DNA of 10,858 nt. Origin: JAIBBG01 sp031417525. Lineage in GTDB: Bacteria > Bacteroidota > Bacteroidia > Flavobacteriales_D > Sanyastnellaceae. The position numbers and the translations under genes are program-made. The stretch spans positions 1 to 10,858 of the forward strand of contig JANOVT010000082.1 of assembly GCA_031417525.1 (NCBI GenBank), read 5' to 3'. Positions 1-7,952 of this stretch are shown here, piece by piece (position 1 is the stretch's first letter; the number at the start of each line of letters is the position of its first letter). The notes under the pieces were generated by a model. The model ran no database searches and was not told the DNA's origin. It saw nothing but the letters and a program-made list of their open reading frames with translations.

Positions 1-1
1 T

Positions 2-1135
2 TATTATATGAATGACGGCAACAACAATATGTTATACAATCAGGGTGGACTTGGTGATGTCGCTGATGGCGGAAACTATGGTTCTGTGTGGGTTGACTAC
101 GACAACGATTGTGACATGGATATGTTTATTGCAAAATGTCGCGGAGGAAATTCTACTGCCAATATCAATCAGCTCCATAGAAACGATGGCAACGGCAATT
201 TTACAGAGGTAGGTGAAGCAGCTGGTCTCGCCGATAATATTCAGACCTGGTCTTCAGCATGGGCAGATTTTGACAATGATGGCGATATGGATGTATTTGT
301 AGGCGCAAGCTCCGATGAACATGGCATGCATAAACTCATGCGCAACAATGGGGATGGAACATTCTCCGATGTCACCGCTGGCTCAGGAATCGAATTCGCA
401 ACCGGCACCAGCATTGAAAACGAACCGGGTGATTTCAACAATGACGGATTCGTGGACGTTTTCGGAGCTGGCAGTGTATTTCTGATGAACAACGGCGATA
501 TGACTTTTACAATTAGCAATACTGGAATTGCATTCGGCCCAACGTGTGATTTGAATAACGATGGATTCCTTGACATCCTCAACAATACTGGTGCGATGAT
601 CAATGACGGTAATGAAAACAATTACCTTAAAGTAAATACAGTTGGTATTGAAAGTAACAAAAGCGGAATAGGTGCACGTGTAAAATTGTTTTCACCAACC
701 GGCAACCAGATACGTGATGTAAGAAGTGGCGAAGGATTTCGTTACTGCGGAAGTTTAAACACACACTTCGGCATGGGAGAAGGTGCCGTAATCGACAACA
801 TTGAAATTTGTTGGCCGTCAGGAATTGTGGATGTGATTCAGAATCCAACCGTCAATACCACCATTACTGTATATGAAGGACTTGGCCTTGTAGTTGAAGA
901 AAACACAAAATCATCTCTTTCGGTATTTCCAAATCCGGCCGAAGAAAGTATAACAATCACTTCAAAGGGAGCAACAATAAAATTTGTTACTGTGTTTGAT
1001 CTTTCAGGCAAACTTTTGATGAAGATGCCTGTGAGGAATGGTATTCTCGATATTTCATCACTTTCCGCAGGAGTTTATTTGCTGCAGGTGGAAGTGGATG
1101 GTCAAATGGTTCAACACACCATCACGAAGAAATAG
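2..1135 (+). CDS. Secreted FG-GAP/VCBS repeat protein with UnbV/ASPIC domain and T9SS sorting tail (5' truncated)
   Basis: The frame is open to the window edge, so the start and any signal peptide lie upstream. Residue numbers count from the Met at base 8. At least four Asp/Asn-rich calcium-loop motifs of the D-x-N/D-N-D-G-x-x-D type are visible near residues 30-40, 88-97, 142-151 and 181-190, as in FG-GAP/VCBS beta-propeller blades. Residues about 204-290 match the UnbV/ASPIC module that commonly follows such blades in CRTAC1-like proteins (G-x-G-A-R-V near 221, a W-P-S-G motif near 269-272). Residues about 303-375 form a type A T9SS C-terminal domain: V-F-P-N-P at 306-310, a D-L-S-G turn, the S-A-G-V-Y-L-L motif, and a basic K-K end. 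The inferred fate is export by Sec, transport through T9SS, and release or surface attachment. The ligand is unknown; adhesion or carbohydrate binding is only a guess. The family call is firm, the function is not. Confidence 0.87.
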   Translation, partial: YYMNDGNNNMLYNQGGLGDVADGGNYGSVWVDYDNDCDMDMFIAKCRGGNSTANINQLHRNDGNGNFTEVGEAAGLADNIQTWSSAWADFDNDGDMDVFVGASSDEHGMHKLMRNNGDGTFSDVTAGSGIEFATGTSIENEPGDFNNDGFVDVFGAGSVFLMNNGDMTFTISNTGIAFGPTCDLNNDGFLDILNNTGAMINDGNENNYLKVNTVGIESNKSGIGARVKLFSPTGNQIRDVRSGEGFRYCGSLNTHFGMGEGAVIDNIEICWPSGIVDVIQNPTVNTTITVYEGLGLVVEENTKSSLSVFPNPAEESITITSKGATIKFVTVFDLSGKLLMKMPVRNGILDISSLSAGVYLLQVEVDGQMVQHTITKK

Positions 1136-1150
1136 GTGCTAGGTGAAATG

Positions 1151-1170
1151 GCCAAAGAGCCAACGAGGAA
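1151..1170 (+). repeat. Dispersed intergenic repeat, copy near the FG-GAP gene
   Basis: This 20-base sequence (gccaaagagcca followed by acgaggaa) matches the minus-strand sequence at 9905-9886 at 18 of 20 positions, and its first 12 bases match 9810-9821 exactly. All copies are intergenic: here between a stop codon and a terminator, and there in the ccmB/sirtuin gap. Confidence 0.65.
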
Positions 1171-1190
1171 GTTTCAGAAAAGCTAAAACA

Positions 1191-1222
1191 ACAAAGGCGA
1201 GAAATCCATTTCTCGCCTTTGT
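1191..1222. terminator. Bidirectional rho-independent terminator between convergent genes
   Basis: Bases 1191-1205 are perfectly complementary to 1208-1222, giving a 15-bp stem with a nominal 2-nt loop (in practice a shorter stem with a loop of about 4-6 nt). The plus strand continues with a T-rich stretch. The minus strand continues with the complement of an A-rich tract (gttgtttt). The hairpin lies 55 bp after the FG-GAP gene and 54 bp after the OmpA-domain gene, as expected for a terminator shared by two convergent genes. Confidence 0.85.
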
Positions 1223-1276
1223 CATTTAAAGATTTCTTCCATTCAGTTCATGAAGAATATATCGCAATAATGCTCC

Positions 1277-2710
1277 CTAGATAAATTTATTAAAGATGTC
1301 TAATTGTCGTTTGACCTCGGCTGTGGTCAAAATTTGTGTCTCAAACGATTCTTCATCTTTGGATATAGTAAATGATTTAATTCCAAACACATTCAAGTCT
1401 TCTTCTCCTTCCTGATAGCAGATGAGCGTTACTTTTCTACCAGGAGGAACGTTCGGGAAAAAGACTTTACCTTCTGTTCCAATCGTCCCTAACACGATTG
1501 AATTGATACCTTCAAAAACCAGCAAATAGGTTGCATCAGCAATAATTTCTGTTTTGACGAATTGACTTACGACAACCGGCGCATTGACGAAACGATCGCA
1601 ATTGATCCAGCCTAATCCAGAAGTCTGGAAAGGAAAAGTAGGGGTTATTGAAGGCTTCATTATACCGGTTCCATTGATGTAATTCAGAATCACGCCGCGT
1701 TCATATTCATTGAGCGGGGATCTGTTACTTTCTGATGTTCTATAGTTTGCAATGGTCGGCTGATTTTTTCCGTAAGTCACTTCAATGGTTCGCCCGCCGA
1801 GTAAGATCTCCCGCTTATTTGTATCGCTTTGTTTGCGTTTGGTTGTATACACTTTTTCTTTTTCCTTTCGTGCGAGACGAATAGACCCATCCTTGCCCGC
1901 ATTCGGGAAATTTGTCCAATTGATCTGGCCATTTTGAAAGTTGCCGGCAAAAATCTCCATTCCTTCCTCAGGGCCATTTGCTTGAGATGCGAATAAGATG
2001 TCCAGTGTAATTCCGGGAGCCAATCTCAATTCTTCTTCGCCGGAAAATGCCTGCACATAGATCATCCCACCACTTTCCAGAAGTTGCTGATTACAGGTCG
2101 TGGAGAGTTTATTCATAATGCAGTCTCTCAGATTGTAGTACTCCTTTAATTCGATACGCACATTGCCTGTAACAGGTAAACCATCTTTGGTCAGAAAAGC
2201 ATTTTCAGGAACGGTGATTTTGGTTCCAAGCAAACCCGTCAGTGCAGTCTTTTTTGTCGGTTCCACAAAACGAATCTGAGGACTTTCATCCGCAGAACCT
2301 AGCATAAATTTTTCTTCCGGAAGATCAAAAAGTAATACTTCGACTCTTCGGTTACCATGCATACAATTTTCATCATCCGATGAACACAGCGGCCATGATT
2401 CGCCATGAGAGGTAAATTGTATATGATCGTATCCTGCTTGCTCGAGAAAATGGTGGACAGCACCATTTCTTCGTTGCGATAGCTTCATATTGTACTCATC
2501 ATCGGCATCGCGATCTGTATGTCCACGCAGAATCAATGGCTCATGCCGTTTATGGTGATTTTCCATCGCCCAGATTTTCAGTTGTGAAAGACTTTCATCT
2601 TCGATCACATCACTTCCTTTTGGAAAGTGCACAGTAACATCAATGGTTTGAGAAAAAAAAGAAACAGAGAGTAGAAAGGCAGCAGCTGTAAGAATAAATT
2701 TTGGTTTCAT
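1277..2710 (-). CDS. OmpA-domain envelope protein with a large uncharacterised C-terminal region
   Basis: This 477-residue protein starts at an ATG followed by a Sec signal peptide (about residues 1-21, K-rich start, hydrophobic core, cleavage after S-F-F-S-Q or just before it). Residues 24-128 form an OmpA-like peptidoglycan-binding domain: G-H-T-D at 63-66, N-x-x-L-S-x-R-R at 74-81 and N-R-R-V-E-V at 120-125. Asp66 and Arg81 are spaced exactly like the two residues that bind diaminopimelate in characterised OmpA domains. The domain sits at the N terminus, whereas OmpA domains are usually C-terminal. The remaining ~345 residues include a beta-rich segment (about 155-242, G-T-K-I-T-V-P-E-N-A then G-N-V-R-I-E-L-K-E) reminiscent of ZU5/GAIN-type folds, and a G-W-I-N-C-D-R-F motif at 367-374 that I recall from uncharacterised Bacteroidota envelope proteins. 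No membrane segment follows the signal peptide. It probably acts as a periplasmic or outer-membrane-linked structural protein bound to the wall; its specific role is unknown. Confidence 0.85.
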   Translation of the reverse strand: MKPKFILTAAAFLLSVSFFSQTIDVTVHFPKGSDVIEDESLSQLKIWAMENHHKRHEPLILRGHTDRDADDEYNMKLSQRRNGAVHHFLEQAGYDHIQFTSHGESWPLCSSDDENCMHGNRRVEVLLFDLPEEKFMLGSADESPQIRFVEPTKKTALTGLLGTKITVPENAFLTKDGLPVTGNVRIELKEYYNLRDCIMNKLSTTCNQQLLESGGMIYVQAFSGEEELRLAPGITLDILFASQANGPEEGMEIFAGNFQNGQINWTNFPNAGKDGSIRLARKEKEKVYTTKRKQSDTNKREILLGGRTIEVTYGKNQPTIANYRTSESNRSPLNEYERGVILNYINGTGIMKPSITPTFPFQTSGLGWINCDRFVNAPVVVSQFVKTEIIADATYLLVFEGINSIVLGTIGTEGKVFFPNVPPGRKVTLICYQEGEEDLNVFGIKSFTISKDEESFETQILTTAEVKRQLDIFNKFI

Positions 2711-2890
2711 TCACTTTTGATTTACAGGTTGCTATAAATCGACGAACGAATCATATTTGAAATTATTTGAAAGTCGGAATTTTTTCGTCATCCTTCAAGA
2801 TTATTGCTTGACTCTTTGAACATTCTGCATCAGATCGAGTGTTCGCCCAGAAACATTCGCGCTATTCGCTGATCCCCTTTTCCTGTACAT
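2711..2890. other. Divergent intergenic region between the OmpA-domain gene and the GT-C gene
   Basis: These 180 bases separate two divergently transcribed genes and should contain both promoters. A direct repeat of atttgaa lies near 2754-2770. No exact TAnnTTTG element was found on the minus strand for the OmpA-domain gene; the plus-strand element is listed separately. I see no small ORF or RNA gene here. Confidence 0.5.
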
Positions 2891-2893
2891 TTG
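2886..2893 (+). promoter_or_regulatory. Bacteroidota -7 promoter element (TAnnTTTG) before the GT-C gene
   Basis: The bases tacatttg match the Bacteroidota sigma-factor -7 consensus TAnnTTTG exactly. They lie 9 bp before the ATG at 2903, which would give a very short leader. No convincing TTTG -33 element is seen 17-23 bp upstream; ttcg at 2865-2868 is the nearest. The element overlaps the TTG at 2891-2893, which argues against that codon as the translation start. A chance match cannot be excluded. Confidence 0.4.
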
Positions 2894-2902
2894 GCCAATA
2901 CG

Positions 2903-4267
2903 ATGAAGAAAATAATTTTAATACAGGCACTCGTATTGTGCGGATTCTGGATAATCTACTTCAGTTTCCAACACTATTCATTTTATCATCACACCCTGGG
3001 TAAATTTTCCGATAACTGGCAAAACACAGATGGCAATCGTGTGCTGGCAGATGTGCCCTATACAAATCCGGACAATATCAATATCGTGCAATGGGATGCC
3101 AAACATTATCAGCTCATCAAGGACTATGGATATGACACGGAAAAAGCGGGTGGTGATTACATCTATGCCTTTTTTCCTCTCTTCCCTGCTATCTGGAAGG
3201 CTTCCCTCCTGCCGCCTTTGGGAATCTTTTTCCTGAACTATATTTTTTTCTCGATTTCAATTCTGCTGTTATTGAAATTGTTTTCCGGCAATCAATCTTA
3301 CGTCCGTGACGCAATTTTATCATTGTCATTACCAGGACTCATCATCTTCATGATACCTTATACTGAAGCGACGTACCTCTTAATGGTCACCATTGGAATC
3401 TGGGGATTTGCGAAGCATAAATATTGGATTTTTTTCATCGGATTTTTTCTCGCGGCACTCTCGCGACCCTCTTTCACTTTTTTATTGCTATCCATACTGG
3501 GCGTTGAGTTTTTCTTTCTGTTGAATCACAAAAGCATCACCACATTTCTTAAAAACGCAGTTCTTCGAACATTACCTCTCATTTGCGGAACAGCCCTTGT
3601 TTCTGTCATTCAATTCGCACAAGGGAGCAAAACCATTTTCAAATTCATTCAGGTGCAAAAGTATTGGGAGAATATTCTTTCAGTTCCGCACAACATCAAA
3701 GACTGGTCGCACGAAGGATTTGGCATCAATCTGGGAATCATTTTACTCATACTTGCTCCACTCCTTATCCTTGTGATGCAATTGCTTTTTAAACAACTCA
3801 GAAAGGATTCTCCACGAACCATTTTGAATTATGAAAGCCCTGCGGATTACTTAATGTTGCTTTCTATTCTTTATCTGATCGGGAATACTTTATTCGTCTT
3901 GCTTTTCAGAGGGGGTAGTTTGAATTGTCTTTTCAGATTTACGATCTGTTCGCCCTTCGTATTTATTCTCCTCTATCATGGATTCAAATACATCAAAGAC
4001 ATTTCGTTGAGTGTGCGCAGCTTTGTCATTTTCACCTTTGCAGTGATAGGTGTCCTCATGCTTGGCTTAATCGACTATTCCACGTTCTGGAATTTCTCGG
4101 ACTTTGGAATGTTCATCCTGATAGCCACCTTGATGCTTTGGATTTATCAGGATCTTTCTCAGAATAGACTTTATAGAATTGCCATGTACGTGATTTTGTT
4201 TGGCAATTGCATTTGGACAACTTATCTGTTCAACATGTACATTGTCGATGGCTGGATTTTCGCATAG
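2903..4267 (+). CDS. Polytopic membrane protein, probable PIG-V-like GT-C mannosyltransferase
   Basis: The protein is 454 residues with about 10-12 hydrophobic membrane segments. After the first segment comes a periplasmic loop carrying W-D-A-K-H-Y (W64, D65), a G-Y, and then F-F-P-L-F-P at 90-95. This arrangement resembles the PIG-V/GPI-mannosyltransferase-2 family, where the WD loop holds the catalytic acid of lipid-phosphosugar-dependent GT-C enzymes. P-Y-T-E-A-T-Y (about 152-158) and a later S-R-P also fit that family. Bacteria have no GPI anchors, so the inferred job is transfer of mannose or another sugar from a polyprenyl-phosphate donor to an envelope glycan or protein; donor and acceptor are unknown. 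A TTG four codons upstream (2891) would extend it, but it lies inside a -7 promoter match and the ATG begins a normal M-K-K membrane start. The gene stands alone, converging on ccmF. A different GT-C or O-antigen-related family is the main alternative. Confidence 0.62.
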   Translation: MKKIILIQALVLCGFWIIYFSFQHYSFYHHTLGKFSDNWQNTDGNRVLADVPYTNPDNINIVQWDAKHYQLIKDYGYDTEKAGGDYIYAFFPLFPAIWKASLLPPLGIFFLNYIFFSISILLLLKLFSGNQSYVRDAILSLSLPGLIIFMIPYTEATYLLMVTIGIWGFAKHKYWIFFIGFFLAALSRPSFTFLLLSILGVEFFFLLNHKSITTFLKNAVLRTLPLICGTALVSVIQFAQGSKTIFKFIQVQKYWENILSVPHNIKDWSHEGFGINLGIILLILAPLLILVMQLLFKQLRKDSPRTILNYESPADYLMLLSILYLIGNTLFVLLFRGGSLNCLFRFTICSPFVFILLYHGFKYIKDISLSVRSFVIFTFAVIGVLMLGLIDYSTFWNFSDFGMFILIATLMLWIYQDLSQNRLYRIAMYVILFGNCIWTTYLFNMYIVDGWIFA

Positions 4268-4348
4268 AGACTAATTCTGTATGCCATGGAGTTGAAGGTA
4301 CGGAGAACCGAATCAATGCGGACATTCTCTAAGTGCAAGATCTTATTA

Positions 4349-7252
4349 TTAAAGCTTTTGGTTCGATTCAACATCCACTTTATTCGCAATGCCTTTTGAA
4401 ATCCGGATGCGATGTCTGATCGCCATCACGGTTCCGATCACCATAATTAGGCAGCCTATCCAAAGCACGTTGATCTGCGGAAATACTTCAGCGGTCATGA
4501 TCAGCATATCCCGTTCGGAAGAAGAATGTTTCTGTACGGTCAATTCCAATCCTTCCGGTTTTTGTGCAAGTGCAAACAACATTTTGAATTGGTTCGATTC
4601 AACGGGGTAAGTAAAGGGCACCGAGTCTTTCAACCAGATCATTGGAATCATAATACTTTCAGTCATTCGACCATCTGTGATGTGTCCAAAAGCGCGTTTG
4701 CCGATAATTCCTTTCGGTAAATTTTCGGGTATCGAATCGATATCGACCAGACTATCTAATCGCATGGTCACAATTTCTGTCAGACGTATTTCAGTGCCGA
4801 TGCTCACGATCGCCGATTTCGGTTCAAGATATCCACCTTCATCTGTTTTAGGCTCTTCCACCTCGGTGTGTTTGATAAAAGTATAAATGTCATGGCCTGC
4901 AAAATGTTTGATGCTTGGCTCGCGACTATTTCCTTTGGGCGACATCAATACACTCGGCTCAAGAACAAAAAGCCTGTCGCCCGGAAGCCCGGGTGTCCAG
5001 ACGGCAAGTTCTTCCGTGTGATGAGCATCCACTTCGGCCGGTGTCACCTGTGTCCACAAACTATCTTCGGTGGCATCTTCCAGAAAACTATCGGAAGCAA
5101 CGTGTGTTTCTTTTGCACGGAATGGCTGGCCGAATACCTGGATGTATTCTCCTTCTTTGTAAGTGCGTGGCTTTTTATCGAAATATTCAACCGTTACAAA
5201 TACACGTTCACCTCTTCTATTTTTTTCTTTGTAGTGAATAAAATAATCACCCATCGGCAATGTGTCGCCCATGAAAATCATGAGGTCTTCATTGTTTTTA
5301 AATTCTTCACTGACATCGGCAATGTTGCCTCGTTGATTTTTCGAAATAAAATGACTCTGCCATGTACTGATCACTGCGCCAATTATGAGCATTGCAAAAC
5401 CAACGTGAGCAACACTGGCTCCCATCAAGTCAAATTTACCTTTCAATACACGAATGGCATAGCCGGCATTGGCCACCAATGCGAAGATGCAAGCCCATAA
5501 CAAAAGCAGCAATGAAAACTCTTCTCCACTGAAATCGATGATGAATGCAACACCAACCGTAAGCAACACAGAAATGAGAAAACTCAGTCCAATTTTTTTA
5601 AGAAAATCTTTGAGCACTGTATTCTTATATCTCAAATACTGACCGATGGCGATAATCATAAATAATAAAAATGCCAGCGGTACTTGAATTCGATGATACA
5701 CATCGAATCGCTCTTTATCACCGGGAGCGGAAAACTGATGGTCCGCCAATCGTTTAAACGACTCCCACTTCGTTGATTCGTAGAGTGAATTGAACATACC
5801 CTCGAATGGTGTGAGGAAAATATTGCCGACGTTCACCGATGTGACAACTGTGATATGCAACGCAGATAAGATCAACACCAGCGAACCTATAAACATCCAG
5901 AACTCTCGGCTCCATAAAGCTTCTTCTTCAGATGTTTTTGGTTTGAAGCTTTTTCGATAACCGACAATGAGCATGAGCAATGAAACCACAATAAAAAGCA
6001 AAGCCAATCCAGGTATCATCGTGTCTTCACCCGGAAGAAGTTTTGCTGCTTCTTCAGCTGACAGTTTGGTTTCATACGTGAGCAAGTTGCCCATGGCAAG
6101 AACAAAAAGTAGTGCACAAAATCCCATATAGAAGATCTGCCATTTTTTTACGACGATCATCAGGTAAGTGCTTACTGCCGTGAAGAACAGTAAGTACACA
6201 AGTAATTGCGCAAGGATTCCGCTATCTACAAATGAGTGCACGCTGCTGTCGCCCAACACTCCACTGCGAGTGAGGAAAGTTGAATACAATACAAGAAGAA
6301 ATGAACTGATACTGAGTAATAATGCGGCAAAAACTGAATTTCCTTTTCGTTGATTCACAACGAGCAAGTGCGCTGCAGCAACAAGGATAAGCCATGGCAC
6401 GAGCGATGCGTTTTCCACCGGATCCCAGGCCCAGAAGCCGCCAAAACCCAATGCTTCATAAGCCCAAGCGCCACCCATCAGAATGCCGGTACCTAAAATC
6501 ATCACGCCAAAAAATGCGAATGGAATAGCGGGTTTCATCCAGCCGGTGAAATCTCTTTTCCATAGACCTGCAATGGCAAACGCAAAAGGAATAACAGTCG
6601 ATGCAAAACCAAGGAATAGTGTTGGTGGATGAATTGTCATCCAATAATTCTGGAGCAATGGATTCAATCCTTTGCCATCCATGAATGGTTTGAGTGAAAG
6701 ATAATCTGCCTTCATCGTCCAGGGCAAACCGAGGTTTGTTGGATCTTCACGCAGCAAAGTGAAAGGATTACTTCCAAACTGAAAATCGCCGAAAAAAACA
6801 CCAATCAGCATTGATGCAAGAAATGCTTGCACAATGGCTATGATTGTCATCACCCAAGGCTCCCAATTTTTTGACCAACGTATCAGGCACAATCCAAGTA
6901 CTACGTGCCAAAAAGTCCAGAGCAGAAAACTTCCCTCCTGTCCTTCCCACATGCAACTGAGGATATACTTCATCGGCATGGCATTGTTGAGGTGATCCCA
7001 TGCGTATTTGTATTCGTAGAGGTGATTGAACAGGATATAAATCAAGGTGCCAACGACACCAAACACAGCAGCTCCGTGAATGTAAAAACCAATTCGTGCG
7101 GGTTTCTTCCACTTGCTGTTTTCGGGTGATTCTTTTGTAGAAAAAAAATAGGCCACAGCTGCAAAAAGAGAAGCTGCAAAACTGAGCACGATGAAAAAAT
7201 TGCCGAGTATGCCCGGATAAATATGTTCGTTGAGGTATTGGATATCGTTCAT
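4349..7252 (-). CDS. ccmF: Cytochrome c heme lyase CcmF, enlarged form
   Basis: CcmF joins heme delivered by CcmE to apocytochrome c at the periplasmic face of the inner membrane. Clear signatures: W-E-G-Q-E-G-S-F-L-L-W at 102-112; I-H-P-P at 207-210; the WWD heme-handling segment (G-G-A-W-A-Y at 260-265, then G-G-F-W-A-W-D-P-V-E-N-A at 271-282); T-R-S-G-V-L at 328-333 with S-V-H-S-F at 337-341; and A-H-V-G at 615-618 in a late membrane helix. The conserved histidines H208, H296, H339 and H616 are all present. At 967 residues it is much longer than the ~650 of Escherichia coli CcmF. Most of the extra length is a hydrophilic periplasmic domain (about 633-922) closed by a last helix at about 925-945. 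It is the last gene of the operon, 67 bp after ccmE. No ccmH follows, so the extra domain may stand in for the apocytochrome-presenting partner; that part is inference. Confidence 0.95.
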   Translation of the reverse strand: MNDIQYLNEHIYPGILGNFFIVLSFAASLFAAVAYFFSTKESPENSKWKKPARIGFYIHGAAVFGVVGTLIYILFNHLYEYKYAWDHLNNAMPMKYILSCMWEGQEGSFLLWTFWHVVLGLCLIRWSKNWEPWVMTIIAIVQAFLASMLIGVFFGDFQFGSNPFTLLREDPTNLGLPWTMKADYLSLKPFMDGKGLNPLLQNYWMTIHPPTLFLGFASTVIPFAFAIAGLWKRDFTGWMKPAIPFAFFGVMILGTGILMGGAWAYEALGFGGFWAWDPVENASLVPWLILVAAAHLLVVNQRKGNSVFAALLLSISSFLLVLYSTFLTRSGVLGDSSVHSFVDSGILAQLLVYLLFFTAVSTYLMIVVKKWQIFYMGFCALLFVLAMGNLLTYETKLSAEEAAKLLPGEDTMIPGLALLFIVVSLLMLIVGYRKSFKPKTSEEEALWSREFWMFIGSLVLILSALHITVVTSVNVGNIFLTPFEGMFNSLYESTKWESFKRLADHQFSAPGDKERFDVYHRIQVPLAFLLFMIIAIGQYLRYKNTVLKDFLKKIGLSFLISVLLTVGVAFIIDFSGEEFSLLLLLWACIFALVANAGYAIRVLKGKFDLMGASVAHVGFAMLIIGAVISTWQSHFISKNQRGNIADVSEEFKNNEDLMIFMGDTLPMGDYFIHYKEKNRRGERVFVTVEYFDKKPRTYKEGEYIQVFGQPFRAKETHVASDSFLEDATEDSLWTQVTPAEVDAHHTEELAVWTPGLPGDRLFVLEPSVLMSPKGNSREPSIKHFAGHDIYTFIKHTEVEEPKTDEGGYLEPKSAIVSIGTEIRLTEIVTMRLDSLVDIDSIPENLPKGIIGKRAFGHITDGRMTESIMIPMIWLKDSVPFTYPVESNQFKMLFALAQKPEGLELTVQKHSSSERDMLIMTAEVFPQINVLWIGCLIMVIGTVMAIRHRIRISKGIANKVDVESNQKL

Positions 7253-7319
7253 GCGTGGTGATCTGATGCTGATCAGTGAAAGAAAGACTAAATGCTCTTG
7301 AATAGAAAGGACTTACGGA

Positions 7320-7724
7320 TTAATTTTTATCCGCAATACTGTGCTTTTGCTCATTGTATTTACTCGGACATTTCATCAACAAATGAGATGCGTGAAAAGT
7401 TCCATCCGATTCATACTTGCCTTCCAAAGTTATGTTTTCACTTTGTTCGAGTCCCATCGGCTTGCCTTGTTTGTCGCGCAGTTGCACGCATTGCGAGTTG
7501 CCTTCATCATCTACTACATAAAAAGTAGTGAGGTTGGCATCGGCGAGTGCATCGTATTGCACCATTTTGGTTTTATCGAATTTACCAACCACTTTCACTT
7601 GTTTGCCTGCCTTCGCTTTTGCTTCAGCGAACGAAACGCTGTCTACTGCGCTGGTATAAGTTGAAACCAAAATCGCTGAAACAGCTGCAATGAGAATGAT
7701 GATAATGATGTGAATTTTTTTCAT
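7320..7724 (-). CDS. ccmE: Heme chaperone CcmE, CxxxY (cysteine) type
   Basis: CcmE binds heme covalently in the periplasm and carries it from the CcmC complex to CcmF. The 134 residues show an N-terminal membrane anchor (about 4-22) followed by an OB-fold beta domain (about 27-118), with K-V-V-G-K-F near 44-49 and the strand ending in H-A-S-H-L-L-M-K. At the heme-binding position, where enterobacterial CcmE has H-D-E-N-Y, this protein reads C-P-S-K-Y, with Cys119 and Tyr123. This is the CxxxY form known from Desulfovibrio CcmE, associated with Ccm systems that lack CcmG and CcmH. The tail after the motif is short (11 residues), as usual. It sits 21 bp after ccmD and 67 bp before ccmF in the same direction, so co-transcription is very likely. 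Identity is sure. That Cys119 is the heme-binding residue is inferred from the Desulfovibrio precedent. Confidence 0.94.
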   Translation of the reverse strand: MKKIHIIIIILIAAVSAILVSTYTSAVDSVSFAEAKAKAGKQVKVVGKFDKTKMVQYDALADANLTTFYVVDDEGNSQCVQLRDKQGKPMGLEQSENITLEGKYESDGTFHASHLLMKCPSKYNEQKHSIADKN

Positions 7725-7745
7725 GTGAGAATCTGAAATGACTTC

Positions 7746-7952
7746 TTATTTTTTGTTTTCAATTTTTCTCAATCGTCTTTCCAAAGTAAAAATGTAGATG
7801 AAAAGTCCGATGAGAACAATGGCAACTACGGCCACCACTACTTTGATTTTTCCACTTTCATAAAAGTATTCCTCCATTCTGTCCTGTGCAAACAAGTCGA
7901 CAGAAAAAAGCATAAATGCAAGAAGCAGCATGGAATTAATGAATTGTTTCAT
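7746..7952 (-). CDS. ccmD: CcmD-like small membrane protein
   Basis: A 68-residue protein in the position where ccmD is expected, between ccmC and ccmE. It has an N-terminal signal-like stretch (1-23, ending F-A-Q), a short acidic linker, one membrane helix (about 36-56) and a basic cytoplasmic tail (L-E-R-R-L-R-K-I-E). CcmD proteins are about 70 residues with one helix and a charged tail, and they help release heme-loaded CcmE from CcmC. The ATG at 7950-7952 is preferred; an in-frame TTG four codons upstream (7962-7964) is possible but less likely. The gene overlaps the end of ccmC by 17 bp in another frame, implying translational coupling. Sequence similarity in CcmD is generally low, so the call rests on size, topology and position. 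The possible extra cleavable signal peptide is unlike E. coli CcmD. Confidence 0.8.
   Translation of the reverse strand: MKQFINSMLLLAFMLFSVDLFAQDRMEEYFYESGKIKVVVAVVAIVLIGLFIYIFTLERRLRKIENKK

Noticed and set aside
4268..4348. Expected terminator between the convergent GT-C gene and ccmF
   Set aside because: I found no convincing GC-rich hairpin with a T run in these 81 bases. Short matches such as gaaccgaatc and ggttcgattc are not inverted repeats.
4868..5500. A 210-codon open frame on the plus strand inside ccmF
   Set aside because: It lies wholly antisense to a strongly conserved ccmF, its translation has no recognisable motif, and its composition looks like a shadow frame.
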